A stretch of DNA of 64,000 nt from positions 62,001 through 126,000 of the forward strand of contig NZ_JXAL01000026.1 of NCBI RefSeq assembly GCF_000829465.1, read 5' to 3'. The position numbers were made by a program, and so were the translations under genes. Below the pieces are notes generated by a model that had not been told where the DNA came from, did no database searches, and worked only from the letters and a program-made list of their open reading frames with translations. The stretch's first letter is position 1. Every line of letters starts with the position of its first letter. Origin of the DNA: Cohnella kolymensis (lineage in GTDB: Bacteria > Bacillota > Bacilli > Paenibacillales > Paenibacillaceae). Of the stretch, positions 1 through 9,400 are shown in pieces.

Positions 1-616
1 TATTCCGCATCGAGCGGTAAAGCCGTGTGGAACTTTCGGCATCAAGCGATCGTGCGATAACGGCAGGATGAATTTTGGCGTCGAAACAAATCTCATCGCT
101 GTAGCAATTACCGATTCCCGCTATAAAATGCTGGTCGGTGAGGGTTGTCTTCAGCTTGCCCCGTTTACCCGCAAGCCGCTTATGAAAAGCCTCTTCGCTC
201 AGGCGAGGGTCAAAAGGATCCGGCCCCAGCTCTCTCATGATCTCAGCCGCTTGCTTCGCGCTGATCCGATGCAAATAGCCAAGTCGCAGACCGCCGAAAT
301 AAATTGAATTTCCGTCTTCGAAGGTCACGATGACCTGAAAATGACTGTCTTCTTTAGGTCCCTGCGGACCGTAAGCGAGCCAGCCGCCCAGCATCAGATG
401 AAGATGCAGCCGATTGCCGTCGTCCAAATGGAACAAAAGATGCTTGCCCCGGCGTTCCAGGAAGAGTACGGTTCGTCCAACCAGCTGGGATGTAAAAGTG
501 TCCACCGGTTCGTTAATTGTTCGGGGACGATTCACCGACACGCCCCGGATGCTCTGTCCGCAAATACGAGGTGAAAGCTGCGTTCGATAATTTTCCATTT
601 CCGGCCATTCAGGCAT
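1..616 (-). CDS. Fpg/Nei-family DNA glycosylase, 3' end off the window
   Basis: Base-excision-repair glycosylase/AP lyase of the formamidopyrimidine/endonuclease VIII family. Only the first 205 residues are present; the gene runs off the left edge. The start ATG gives MPEWPEME, so the Pro2 and Glu3 that form the active site in this family are in place. RRGKHL near residues 55-60 matches the family's conserved beta-strand lysine. GIGNCYSDE at 167-175 matches the GIGNxYxDE segment of the helix-two-turn-helix. The C-terminal zinc finger would lie outside the window. The ATG is 4 bp after the stop of the upstream phosphatase gene, whose last codons supply the ribosome site (GAAGGG), so it is the last visible gene of the mrfA operon. 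The Trp at position 4, where MutM has Leu, argues against classical mutM. The substrate (8-oxoG or oxidised pyrimidine) is open. Confidence 0.88.
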   Translation of the reverse strand, partial: MPEWPEMENYRTQLSPRICGQSIRGVSVNRPRTINEPVDTFTSQLVGRTVLFLERRGKHLLFHLDDGNRLHLHLMLGGWLAYGPQGPKEDSHFQVIVTFEDGNSIYFGGLRLGYLHRISAKQAAEIMRELGPDPFDPRLSEEAFHKRLAGKRGKLKTTLTDQHFIAGIGNCYSDEICFDAKIHPAVIARSLDAESSTRLYRSMRN

Positions 617-620
617 CAGG

Positions 621-1490
621 CTACTTCCCTTCTGTACGTAATTCCCTGTTCGAAGTTCTATCTTGAATTAAGCTTACCAGTTCATCAAGGTCCGCACAAA
701 CCGCGTTCGGTACTACGTCTGCCGAGCGGCAATGCTCACGCCAATCGTCAGCGTCGCATAGCCCAGTGAGCACCAGAATCGCCGGGCAGCCGGCGTTACG
801 CGCAGCTGCGATATCCGTGTACGGATTGTCTCCGATCACCCATGTTTCCTCCGGAGCGGTTCCAGATTGCTCTAAAGCATAATCCATCAGGATGTGCGAG
901 GGTTTACCGATGACGATCGGCTCGATGCCGGTCGCTGCCTTCAGAGCGGCCCCGATGCTGCCCGCGCCGGGAAGGAAACCGCCTTCGACGGGCAGAACCC
1001 GATCGGGATTGGTCAGCACATATACGGCTCCATTCAGAATATGATGAACGCCTGCCGCCAAGCGGTCATAGGTCAACCGCCGATCCATACCTTGAACAAC
1101 CAGGGCGGCGGGCCCCGCGGCCTCCCCTTCTTCAATTAACCGAAGCCCTGCGTTTCGAAGAGCTTGTCGAAGTCCCTCTTCTCCAATGACGAACGTCTCG
1201 GCCCCCGGGTGATGCTTCAAAACATAGTAGGCTGCTCCCAATGCGGAGGTTACAATCGATTTCTCGTCAGCGGGGATACCCAATTTGCGAAGGTGCAGGG
1301 CTACTTCCTCAGGCGTCTTGGTGGAATTGTTCGTGACGAACCGGTAAGGGATGCCGCTCCTTTGCAATCCTGCGATTAACCGGTCTGCTCCCGGTATCAT
1401 CGCTTCACCGCGATATAAAGTTCCGTCCAGATCGAAGAGCAGGGCTTTAGGCGCGATTAATCCGGAAGTTCCCTGGAGGTCCTTATTCAT
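621..1490 (-). CDS. HAD-IIA family phosphatase (NagD-like)
   Basis: Haloacid dehalogenase-superfamily hydrolase of class IIA, the group of NagD and 4-nitrophenylphosphatases. It is probably a cytosolic phosphatase of small phosphorylated metabolites. Motif I is DLDGTLYRG near residues 20-28, motif II is the FVTNNSTKT segment, the motif III lysine is in GKPSH, and motif IV is GDNPYTDI. A cap domain lies between motifs II and III, as expected for class IIA. Length (289 aa) is slightly above the usual 255-275. The start overlaps the stop of the upstream EamA gene by 4 bp (ATGA), so the two are translationally coupled. The true substrate cannot be read from sequence. Confidence 0.9.
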   Translation of the reverse strand: MNKDLQGTSGLIAPKALLFDLDGTLYRGEAMIPGADRLIAGLQRSGIPYRFVTNNSTKTPEEVALHLRKLGIPADEKSIVTSALGAAYYVLKHHPGAETFVIGEEGLRQALRNAGLRLIEEGEAAGPAALVVQGMDRRLTYDRLAAGVHHILNGAVYVLTNPDRVLPVEGGFLPGAGSIGAALKAATGIEPIVIGKPSHILMDYALEQSGTAPEETWVIGDNPYTDIAAARNAGCPAILVLTGLCDADDWREHCRSADVVPNAVCADLDELVSLIQDRTSNRELRTEGK

Positions 1491-2401
1491 GCCGCCTCTT
1501 CCCCTTCCCGTACACCGCGCTTTGTCCTACGTTTGGCTGTATAAGTAAACAACAGTACGCCTGCCACAATGAATGCGACTCCGACCCAGTGTGCGGGTTT
1601 GAGCGTCTCTCCCAGCAAAAGAAAGGCCAAGAGTGCCGTAAAAAACGGATTGAGATTGAGAAACAGTCCCGCGCTCGTCCCCCCTAGCTGTTTCACGCCG
1701 ATGTTCCAAAATAACGTAGCCAACACCGTGCCGCCAATCGCGCTGTACACAACGGCTGTCCAAAAAGCCGGATCCGGCTGCTCCACCCTCCATGTGGCGA
1801 TAGCAAATGGGAGCATCACGACCGTTCCGATGACGCTCGACCAAAACGTGCTCATAAGCGGCGAAAGTTCACGGGTGGCTTGCCTTCCCGCAACCGCGTA
1901 CAGTCCCCAGCTGACAACCGCCCCCAGCATCAGCAGATCTCCCGTATTGAATTGAAATTGAGCAAGCCGCTGCGGATGCCCTTCCGTAAGAACAACCACG
2001 ACCCCGAGCAGGGAAACCAGCATGCCGAGCTTCCCTGCGAAATGAATTTTTTCACGCAGTATGAGCCCGTTGGCGGCTGCGATCGAAAGAGGGTTAAGCG
2101 CGGACAGCAACCCGACATGGTCTGCGGTAGTCCTCTCTAACGCCCAATACATGAGAAGGTTAAAAAGAGCAACCCCGGTCACTCCCATCCAGAATAACGG
2201 CAGCCACGTACTGCGGGGCGGCATGAATTTTTTCTCGCGCGCGAGGACAATAAACAGAAAAAGGACGCAGGCTATTACGTAGCGAAGCACTGCTCCGGTC
2301 ACCGGGTCCGCAGCTGCAATAACATACTTTCCGCCTACGAAATTTCCGGCCCAGAGCAAGCTGGTCAACGCCAGCAGGATATAGATCAGGCTTTTCAACA
2401 A
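1487..2401 (-). CDS. EamA/DMT-family transporter
   Basis: Integral membrane protein of the drug/metabolite transporter superfamily with two EamA repeats and about ten hydrophobic segments over 304 aa. The N-terminal segment contains WAGNFVGGKY, typical of the first EamA helix. The second repeat starts near residue 150 (LLMLGAVVSWGLYAVAGR). It ends in a basic tail (RRTKRG). The start is a TTG preceded by AAGGAG. It lies 22 bp after the corrected end of mrfB and overlaps the phosphatase gene by 4 bp, so it belongs to the same minus-strand operon. Substrate unknown; such proteins export amino acids or metabolites. Confidence 0.88.
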   Translation of the reverse strand: MLKSLIYILLALTSLLWAGNFVGGKYVIAAADPVTGAVLRYVIACVLFLFIVLAREKKFMPPRSTWLPLFWMGVTGVALFNLLMYWALERTTADHVGLLSALNPLSIAAANGLILREKIHFAGKLGMLVSLLGVVVVLTEGHPQRLAQFQFNTGDLLMLGAVVSWGLYAVAGRQATRELSPLMSTFWSSVIGTVVMLPFAIATWRVEQPDPAFWTAVVYSAIGGTVLATLFWNIGVKQLGGTSAGLFLNLNPFFTALLAFLLLGETLKPAHWVGVAFIVAGVLLFTYTAKRRTKRGVREGEEAA

Positions 2402-2423
2402 TAAGCTCCTTCTTTCATAGCTG

Positions 2424-3715
2424 TCAGCGCTGCGATTCGCGCCGGATTTTCTCCTTTATCCGCTCCACTCTGTGCTGGACAGCCGCCTTCTCCTCGCGCG
2501 CCGCTCCCGCTGCCCGGCCGAATCTTACCCGGCGAATAGAGAGCTCTAGTGCTTTCTCGGCATAGGTCAGAGCGGTTGTTAGCTGCCTCTCGCGATGCTC
2601 GTAATACATCGCCAGCTCCACATGCGCGTCGAGCTTCGGCAGTGCGGAGGCTTCGGCTGCTTGGCCGTCTGCTTCCACAAAGGCAACGCCCTGTCGTGCC
2701 GGCCGGCACGCTTATATCTTGCCGCCAGCGCGAACGCCCAACCGCCGTCTCCGAAATCCTCCCGGACGGCAAGCTGCTCGAACAATCTCTCTGCATGTTC
2801 CGCGCTGCCGTGCTGTTCTAACCAGCACGCGGTACGGAACAGCTCCTCCGCCGGCGCTTCCGACAACCAGGCATCTCCCGAATTACCGTCCAGAAGTTGG
2901 CCGAAATGAACCGCCAGGGACGCCAGAGTGAGCACGTCTTTCTCATTATGCACATATACCCCGTGCAAATGCTCCGGGTTACCGTCATTCAAGTATTGAA
3001 CATATAGAACGGGAGCCATCGATCCCGGCACATCGTGCCCGCGGCGGATACCGAGCCTGGACTCCTCTACCGTGCCGAGACGGCAGGAGGGCAGAGTATT
3101 CTTCCAAAGCGCCCTCGAAGGGTGCAGGAAATCAAGATGACCCGGCTCGGGTCCGCTTCTGCGCCATCCGTTCAGGATGAAGCGGTTGACCAATACCGGC
3201 CAGTCGAACGTTCGTCCGTTATAGGTAACCAAATGGGTCTTGTCTTTCAAATGGGACAGCAAATACGCGAGCATTGCCTTCTCCTCGCCCGGATGCCGAA
3301 TGAGCGTCTGTTCCACTACGAATGTATGCTCGGTACAATATCCGAAGCCGATCATAAAGGGTACGTTGCCTGTTCCGACACCGAGCCCCGTCGTCTCCGT
3401 ATCCAGAAACAGGAGTTGATTCGCATGAGGCGCGGGCGTGTCGGCAGCACGGTTTTGCCGCGCCGCGATCGGGGTCAGACGGGCGGCGCACCCCGCTAAA
3501 TCTATAAGGTCATGATGCCCGTGGCGATACGGGAACGGGAAGATCATACGCCGCAATAAAAAAGCGCCATATTCATTCTCGTATAGTTCGACCCCCATAC
3601 TCGCGAACTTGGGGTGCAGACTGCCGTCCGGCACTGAAGCCGCGGCTTTAGGGGCTTCCGGCGCAGCCGCAGAAGCAGCTCGAAGCCGTCCCAGCCGTTC
3701 TTTGAGCCCGCTCAT
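2424..3715 (-). CDS. mrfB: MrfB (YprB) exonuclease, frame broken near 2677
   Basis: DEDD-type 3'-5' exonuclease with an RNase H fold, the partner of helicase MrfA in the B. subtilis mitomycin C repair pathway. LFLDTETTGLG carries the first catalytic Asp-Glu; the YNGRTFDWPVL and HNEKDVLTLA segments carry the remaining acidic motifs. A C-terminal TPR-like region (AMYYEHRERQL) follows. The start ATG overlaps the mrfA stop as ATGA, and MSGLKERL begins the protein; an upstream start would lie inside mrfA. The frame breaks near 2677, at LPLW. Adding one G to a GG run joins it to EADGQAAEAS and gives about 430 aa, close to the family length. I treat the break as a sequence error, not a true pseudogene. 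Confidence 0.85.
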
Positions 3716-5997
3716 GAGCCGCTCCTTGTGCCTTGAAGCAGGGACAGGGACAGCTCTTTGCCCAGCAGACCCACTTCTTCGATCGGTCCGACGCATGCGG
3801 GACAGCCGCTTAAGCAACCGCAGCCCTGAATGAGCCGCTCCGCCTCTTCCAGCAGATCACCATGGATTTCATATAAACGCTGGCTTAACCCGATCCCTCC
3901 CGGGTAGCGGTCGTAGAAATAGATAGTCGGTCTTTTCGTATGCAAGGCTTTAACCTGCGGCACCACCCGAATATCCATAGGGTCGCACATCAGATGCAAC
4001 GGCGCCAGATGCACCAGTACGTTGGCTAATCCGAGCAAAGCCATTTGCATGTCATTTGCGCTTCGCTTAGCCGTTTCCTCTTCGGAAAATGAAAACCAGT
4101 AGCCCGTGGTCTGAAGCTCTTCTTCAGGCAGATGAATCGGACCCGAACCGATATTCTCATGTGTGCGCAGGCGGATTTTTTTGAAAATGGTCGGCTTCGA
4201 CCTCACGCTTAATTCCCCATACTGCCGCACGAGCGATCCGCTATTGGTCTCCAAATCCACATGCAGCACTTGTAATTCCACCGCCAAATTGGCATCGGTG
4301 AAATAATCGACATTCACTTCCCGCACGTAAGCCTTCTTCTCCGGATAGTCCAGCTTCTCGACTTGATATTGCACGCCTTCGTGCAGATAGATAGCCTCTT
4401 CATGAATTAGTGTTGGCGCACCGAACCGGTCCACCTCTCCGATGACCCGGTGACCTTCCGTCATATCGATGATGATGAAGTTCTCCTGAGCGGCTGAACG
4501 AAGCGAGATATTATGGGCCGGGAACGCCTGCTCCATCCAATACCAGCGCGTTCCGACCTGGTGCAGCACCTTCTCTTCCGCGAGAAATTCCAGCAGGTCG
4601 ACCAGCTTTTCCTCTCCGAACGAATCCCCTTGTTCAAAAGGAAGCTCATAAGCGGCACACTTGATATGATCCAGTAAAATAAGCAGATTGTCCGGATGGA
4701 TGCGCGCTTCTTCCGGTGGACGTCCGAGAAAATAGTCCGGGTTCTGGATCAGGTATTGGTCCAGAGGGTTGCTGCTTGCCACAAGGAAGGTGACGGAGCT
4801 TCCGTGTCTGCGTCCTGCGCGGCCGGATTGCTGCCACGTGCTCGCGATCGATCCGGGATAGCCGTTCAGCACGCAGGCTTGAAGCTGTCCGATATCGATT
4901 CCGAGTTCAAGTGCGTTCGTACTCACCACACCCCGGATTTCACCGTTTCGCAGACCGCGCTCGATTTCCCGGCGCAGCTTGGGCAGATAGCCCCCGCGAT
5001 AGCCGCGGATCGACTTCGTGCCGAGCTCTCGTTTGACCAGTTCCTGCAAATAAGTGAGCAGAATCTCAACCCTTACACGGCTGCGGGCAAAGACGATCGT
5101 CTGTATTCCGCTTTTGAGGAGCAGAGCGGCAAGCTTCTGCGATTCCAGCACACTGCTCCTGCGGATGCCGAGCTGCTGGTTGACCACCGGCGGATTGTAG
5201 AACACCATATGCTTCTCTCCCGCCGGAGCGCCGTTGTCGTCGACCAGAGCGACGGATTCGCCGATCAGTCGCTCCGCGTGCTCCTGCGGATTTCTTATCG
5301 TAGCCGATGCGCATAGAAATTGGGGCTCGCTGCCGTAAAAGCGGCAGATGCGCTTTAACCGTCTAATGACGTTGGCCACATGGCTTCCGAATACACCGCG
5401 GTAGGCATGCAGCTCGTCGATGATGATATATTTGATGTTCTCGAACAGCTTCACCCATTTCGTATGATGAGGCAAAATAGCGGAATGCAGCATATCCGGA
5501 TTAGTGACCACAATATGGCCCGCGTTGCGGATCGCCTGCCTTACGGTGGGCGGCGTGTCTCCGTCATAGGTATGCGTCTTGATATCGGCTTCCATCAAGT
5601 TGGCCAGCTCCTGCAGCTCCGCAACCTGATCCTGAGCCAATGCTTTGGTCGGGAATAGATAAAGCGCTCTGGCCGTGTCGTCGTTCAGCAGCGTCTGCAG
5701 CACGGGCAAGTTATAGCAGAGCGTCTTGCCGGACGCGGTCGGCGTGACGGTCACAACATGCCGTCCGCCCTGGACGGCGCGAAATGATGCCGCTTGATGC
5801 GTATATAGTTGAGTGATGCCCTTCTGCCCGAGGGCATAGGCCAGCTTATTATGTATAAAATCCGGCAGCGGCACGGTACGGGCCGGACGAGCCGGCTGCG
5901 TATGCCAATGCGTTACATTCTCCATCAACTCCGGCTTCTTTCGCAGAAGCGAGAGCCACTCTTCCACCGATTCCGCCTTTTCCGTGTATGGATTCAT
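3712..5997 (-). CDS. mrfA: MrfA (YprA) DEAD/DEAH-type helicase with DUF1998
   Basis: Superfamily 2 ATP-dependent DNA helicase that, with MrfB, repairs mitomycin C damage in Bacillus. 761 aa. The Q-motif region is near residue 63 (QLYTHQAA), Walker A is TPTASGKT near 85-92, motif II is IIDELHAYRG, and motif VI is QQSGRAGRRHG. The C-terminal DUF1998 region ends with four cysteines, CGCLSGCPAC, the probable metal site of this family. The ATGA overlap with mrfB shows translational coupling. It is the first gene of a five-gene minus-strand repair and transport operon. The frame is intact. Confidence 0.93.
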   Translation of the reverse strand: MNPYTEKAESVEEWLSLLRKKPELMENVTHWHTQPARPARTVPLPDFIHNKLAYALGQKGITQLYTHQAASFRAVQGGRHVVTVTPTASGKTLCYNLPVLQTLLNDDTARALYLFPTKALAQDQVAELQELANLMEADIKTHTYDGDTPPTVRQAIRNAGHIVVTNPDMLHSAILPHHTKWVKLFENIKYIIIDELHAYRGVFGSHVANVIRRLKRICRFYGSEPQFLCASATIRNPQEHAERLIGESVALVDDNGAPAGEKHMVFYNPPVVNQQLGIRRSSVLESQKLAALLLKSGIQTIVFARSRVRVEILLTYLQELVKRELGTKSIRGYRGGYLPKLRREIERGLRNGEIRGVVSTNALELGIDIGQLQACVLNGYPGSIASTWQQSGRAGRRHGSSVTFLVASSNPLDQYLIQNPDYFLGRPPEEARIHPDNLLILLDHIKCAAYELPFEQGDSFGEEKLVDLLEFLAEEKVLHQVGTRWYWMEQAFPAHNISLRSAAQENFIIIDMTEGHRVIGEVDRFGAPTLIHEEAIYLHEGVQYQVEKLDYPEKKAYVREVNVDYFTDANLAVELQVLHVDLETNSGSLVRQYGELSVRSKPTIFKKIRLRTHENIGSGPIHLPEEELQTTGYWFSFSEEETAKRSANDMQMALLGLANVLVHLAPLHLMCDPMDIRVVPQVKALHTKRPTIYFYDRYPGGIGLSQRLYEIHGDLLEEAERLIQGCGCLSGCPACVGPIEEVGLLGKELSLSLLQGTRSGS

Positions 5998-6117
5998 GGC
6001 AAATCTCCTAAAATCAACTTTTCTCTATTGTACAGAATATATGTTCGCCCAGCAACGGCAGTTCCGTAACTGTTTTTCGACAAACCCTCAGCCGAGACAC
6101 ATTTTTCCGCCAAGCCC

Positions 6118-6147
6118 GAATAGTAAATGGCTTCTTTTGCCATCCTA
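6118..6147 (+). promoter_or_regulatory. Putative sigma-G (forespore) promoter of tlp
   Basis: GAATA at 6118-6122 and CATCCTA at 6141-6147, 18 bp apart, match the sigma-G consensus (GHATR, 17-18 bp, CATNHTA). It sits about 45 bp before the tlp start. Tlp is a known forespore protein, so the match is functionally sensible. The same bases also form an inverted repeat (GAATAG...CTATTC). Confidence 0.6.
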
Positions 6148-6190
6148 TTCGAAGTGCATTTACACAGCGATCATGAAGGAGGATTTGATC

Positions 6191-6415
6191 ATGGCAAAAC
6201 CAGACGACCGCTCGGATAATGTGGAGAAGCTTCAGGAGCACGTCCAAAATACGGTTGAAAACATCGATGAGTCTGAAGAGTATCTTGCTATGCGCGGAGA
6301 TGAAGTCGGCAGCCAGGAGCGGCAGGCGATCATCCAGAATAACGAGAATCGCCGTGAAAGTCTAGAAGGCATGCGCGACGAGATTAGAGACGAAGTTAAA
6401 AACCAACGCTCATAA
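6191..6415 (+). CDS. tlp: Small acid-soluble spore protein Tlp
   Basis: Tlp-family spore protein of 74 aa made in the developing forespore. The N-terminal PDDRSDNVEKLQ block and the VQNTVENIDE helix match B. subtilis Tlp almost residue for residue. The whole protein is charged and helical. The start is ATG 6191, set by AAGGAGG at 6176-6182; an in-frame ATG 18 bp upstream would overlap that ribosome site. It is a single gene with its own sigma-G-like promoter and a strong terminator downstream, flanked by divergent mrfA and convergent metH. Confidence 0.92.
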   Translation: MAKPDDRSDNVEKLQEHVQNTVENIDESEEYLAMRGDEVGSQERQAIIQNNENRRESLEGMRDEIRDEVKNQRS

Positions 6416-6428
6416 CACTGAAGCCGAC

Positions 6429-6475
6429 AAAAGGGCTGCTCCGAAGTCTGCACGACTTTGGAACAGCCCTTTTCT
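6429..6475. terminator. Bidirectional terminator between tlp and metH
   Basis: AAAAGGGCTG pairs with CAGCCCTTTT around a partly paired centre (GAAGTC/GACTTT). T-runs lie on both sides, so it can end both the plus-strand tlp and the minus-strand metH transcripts. Confidence 0.85.
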
Positions 6476-6484
6476 TTGCGTTAA

Positions 6485-9400
6485 TCAAGCCTTTTCCACG
6501 TTGAAATATTGAGCTTCCGGATGCGCGAACACCATTGCGGACACGGACGCTTCAGGTTCCATCATGAAGCCCTCCGTCAGATGAACACCGATGTCTTCAG
6601 GATGCATCAGCTGGAACAACGGCCCTTGATCTTCGAGATCCGGACAAGCTGGATACCCGAAGGACACTCTTATTCCCTGATACCGCGCTCCGAAGCGCTG
6701 CTTCATCGTCATATCCGCCGGATCCGGGAAGCCCCAGTTATCCCGCATAATCTGATGGACTCTCTCCGCCAAGCCTTCCGCAACCTCGAGCGCGGTCGCG
6801 AGCAAAGCATGAGAACGGAGATAATCTCCGCTTTGCTTCCATTTTTCCGCTTGCTCTCTTGCGCCTTGACCGGCTGTAACGACTAGGAAACCCACGGTAT
6901 CCATCACTCCGCTGTCCACGGATTTCAAGAAATCCGCGAGACAAAGGAAAGGTTCGACCTGCTGGCGCGGGAAAGAGAATCGGTGAAGCACGCGGCTGAG
7001 ATCTGCAGGATCATACACCAAGATATCGTTACCTTCGGACTGCGCCGGGAAAAACCGGTACATGGCTTGCGGATTCAGCCATCCGTGCGCCTGAGATTGC
7101 GTTATAATCTCGGCAATCGTATCTTTAAGGGAGATCGTTCGCTCATCACCCGCCGCCAGCAGCTCATCCACATTTCCTTTCAGACCCAGATGATGACCGA
7201 GGAGCATTTGCAAGTTCACATAAGGCTGTACATGCGGCAATGGATAATCGCGAATGATATGGCGCTCGTAATCCGGCGGAACGAAGACTGGAGCATCCGT
7301 CGAAATATTTGACCGCCGCGCCCTCGACTGAACCGGAAGATCTTTCGGTTTCTCCCCCTCTTCAGCCAAAGCTGCCAGCGCTGCCCGGTGTTCCACTTCA
7401 ATTCGGGCCCGCTGCTCGGGGTTGCTGAGCTTGTTCGCGATATCCAAGCCGTCCATCGCATCTTTCGCATAGAGGACAAGCCCGTCGTATTCCGGAGCGA
7501 TCCGGTTTTTGGTGAATTTGCGTGTCAGCGCAGCTCCGCCTACAAGAATCGGCACATCGATGCCGGAGTTTTTCAAATCCTGTGCCGTAATAACCATCTG
7601 CTGTGCGGATTTCACAAGCAGACCGGATAAGCCGATGGCATCGGGCTTCTCATTGCGGGCCGCTTCAATAATTTGATCCGGCGGCACTTTAATCCCTAAA
7701 TTCACAATGTCAAACCCGTTATTCGAAAGGATTATTTCAACCAGGTTCTTGCCGATGTCGTGAACGTCTCCCTTGACTGTGGCCAGCAGAATCTTGCCTT
7801 TAACGGCGGACTCCGCTTTCTCCATGTGCGGTTCCAGATGCGCCACAGACGCCTTCATTACCTCTGCGCTCTGCAGGACTTCCGCCACGATCAATTCATT
7901 GTTATTGAACAGGCGGCCGACTTCTTCCATTCCCTTCATTAAAGGGCCGTTGATAATATCCAGCGGAGCATATTTGCTCAAGGCTTGGTCAAGGTCTGCG
8001 ATCAGGCCTTCTTTGCTGCCTTCGACAACATAATTGGCGAGCCTTTCTTCCAGCGGCAGACTGGCTGCCTGGACTTTCTTCTCAACTTTCTTCTCGCGGA
8101 ATGCCGCAACGAATTGAGCCAGCGTTTGATCGTTGGTGCTATACAGCAAATCTTCGGACAGCTTGCGCTCATGTTCCGGAATTGAAGCATAGCGCTCCAG
8201 CTTCTCGGTATTGACGATCGCATAATCCAATCCGGCTTTCGTGCACTCATAGAGGAATACGGAATTCAGCACCTCACGGCCCGCTTCCGGCAAGCCGAAT
8301 GAAATGTTGCTGATACCGAGAATGGTCTGACACTTAGGCAATGCGGACTTGATGAGACGAATCCCTTCGATCGTTTCCTTCGCGGAGCCGATATATTGTT
8401 CGTCACCGGTGCCTACCGGAAATACCAAAGGATCGAAGATGAGATCTTCCGCTTTCAGACCATACTTGTTCACGAGCAAGTCATGAGAACGAATTGCCAC
8501 ATCCCGCTTATCTTCACGGGAGATCGCTTGCCCCCGTTCATCGATTGTGCCGACGACGACAGCCGTACCATAACGATGAAGAATCGGAACGACCTTCTCG
8601 AATTTTTCTTCCCCGTCCTCGAGATTAATGGAGTTAATTATCGATTTACCTTGAATATATTTCAGCGACATATCGATGACTTCAGCATCCGTCGTATCGA
8701 TCATCAACGGGACTTTCACTTTCTTCGTCACGAATTCAAGAAATTTCTGCATGTCTTCCGTTTCATCCCGGTCCGGATCCTGCAGACAGACGTCAATAAC
8801 ATGAGCGCCGTTCTTCACTTGCGCTCTGGCAACTTCGGACGCTTCCTCGTATTTACCCTCGGCAATAAGCCGTTTGAATTTACGGGAGCCCAGAACGTTC
8901 GTCCGTTCCCCGACCATGAAGGGACGGTTTTCGCTTTCGATGAACACCGTTTCGATCCCCGAAACAGCCGGCGGATGATCGCCTTCCGGTTTGCGAGGGG
9001 CAACATCCTTCAGGGCTTCCGCCATAGCCGCGATGTGAGCGGGCGTCGTACCGCAGCAGCCGCCGGCAATATTCAGCCATCCTTGTTCCGCGAATGCGCG
9101 CAGCTTTCTGGCTAAAGACTCCGGCGACTCGTGGTAATGACCGTTCTCATCCGGCAACCCGGCGTTCGGATAGCAGCTGACTGCCGTTTTCGCGAGTCCG
9201 GACAGAGTTCTGATATGATCGCGCATGAATTCCGGTCCTGTGGCGCAGTTAAGCCCCATTGAAATCGGATTAAGGTGCTCAAGAGAAATATAGAAAGCTT
9301 CGATATTCTGACCGGCCAAAGTCGTGCCCATCGGCTCAATTGTACCGCTGATCATAATAGGAAGCTCCCGCCCAAGCTGCGCAAATGCCTGCCGCACCCC

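Noticed and set aside
2395..2796. Long open frame antisense to and over the mrfB end
   Set aside because: Arg/Ser/Gly-rich shadow without a ribosome site. The mrfB C-terminal sequence fits the family in another frame once one base is restored.
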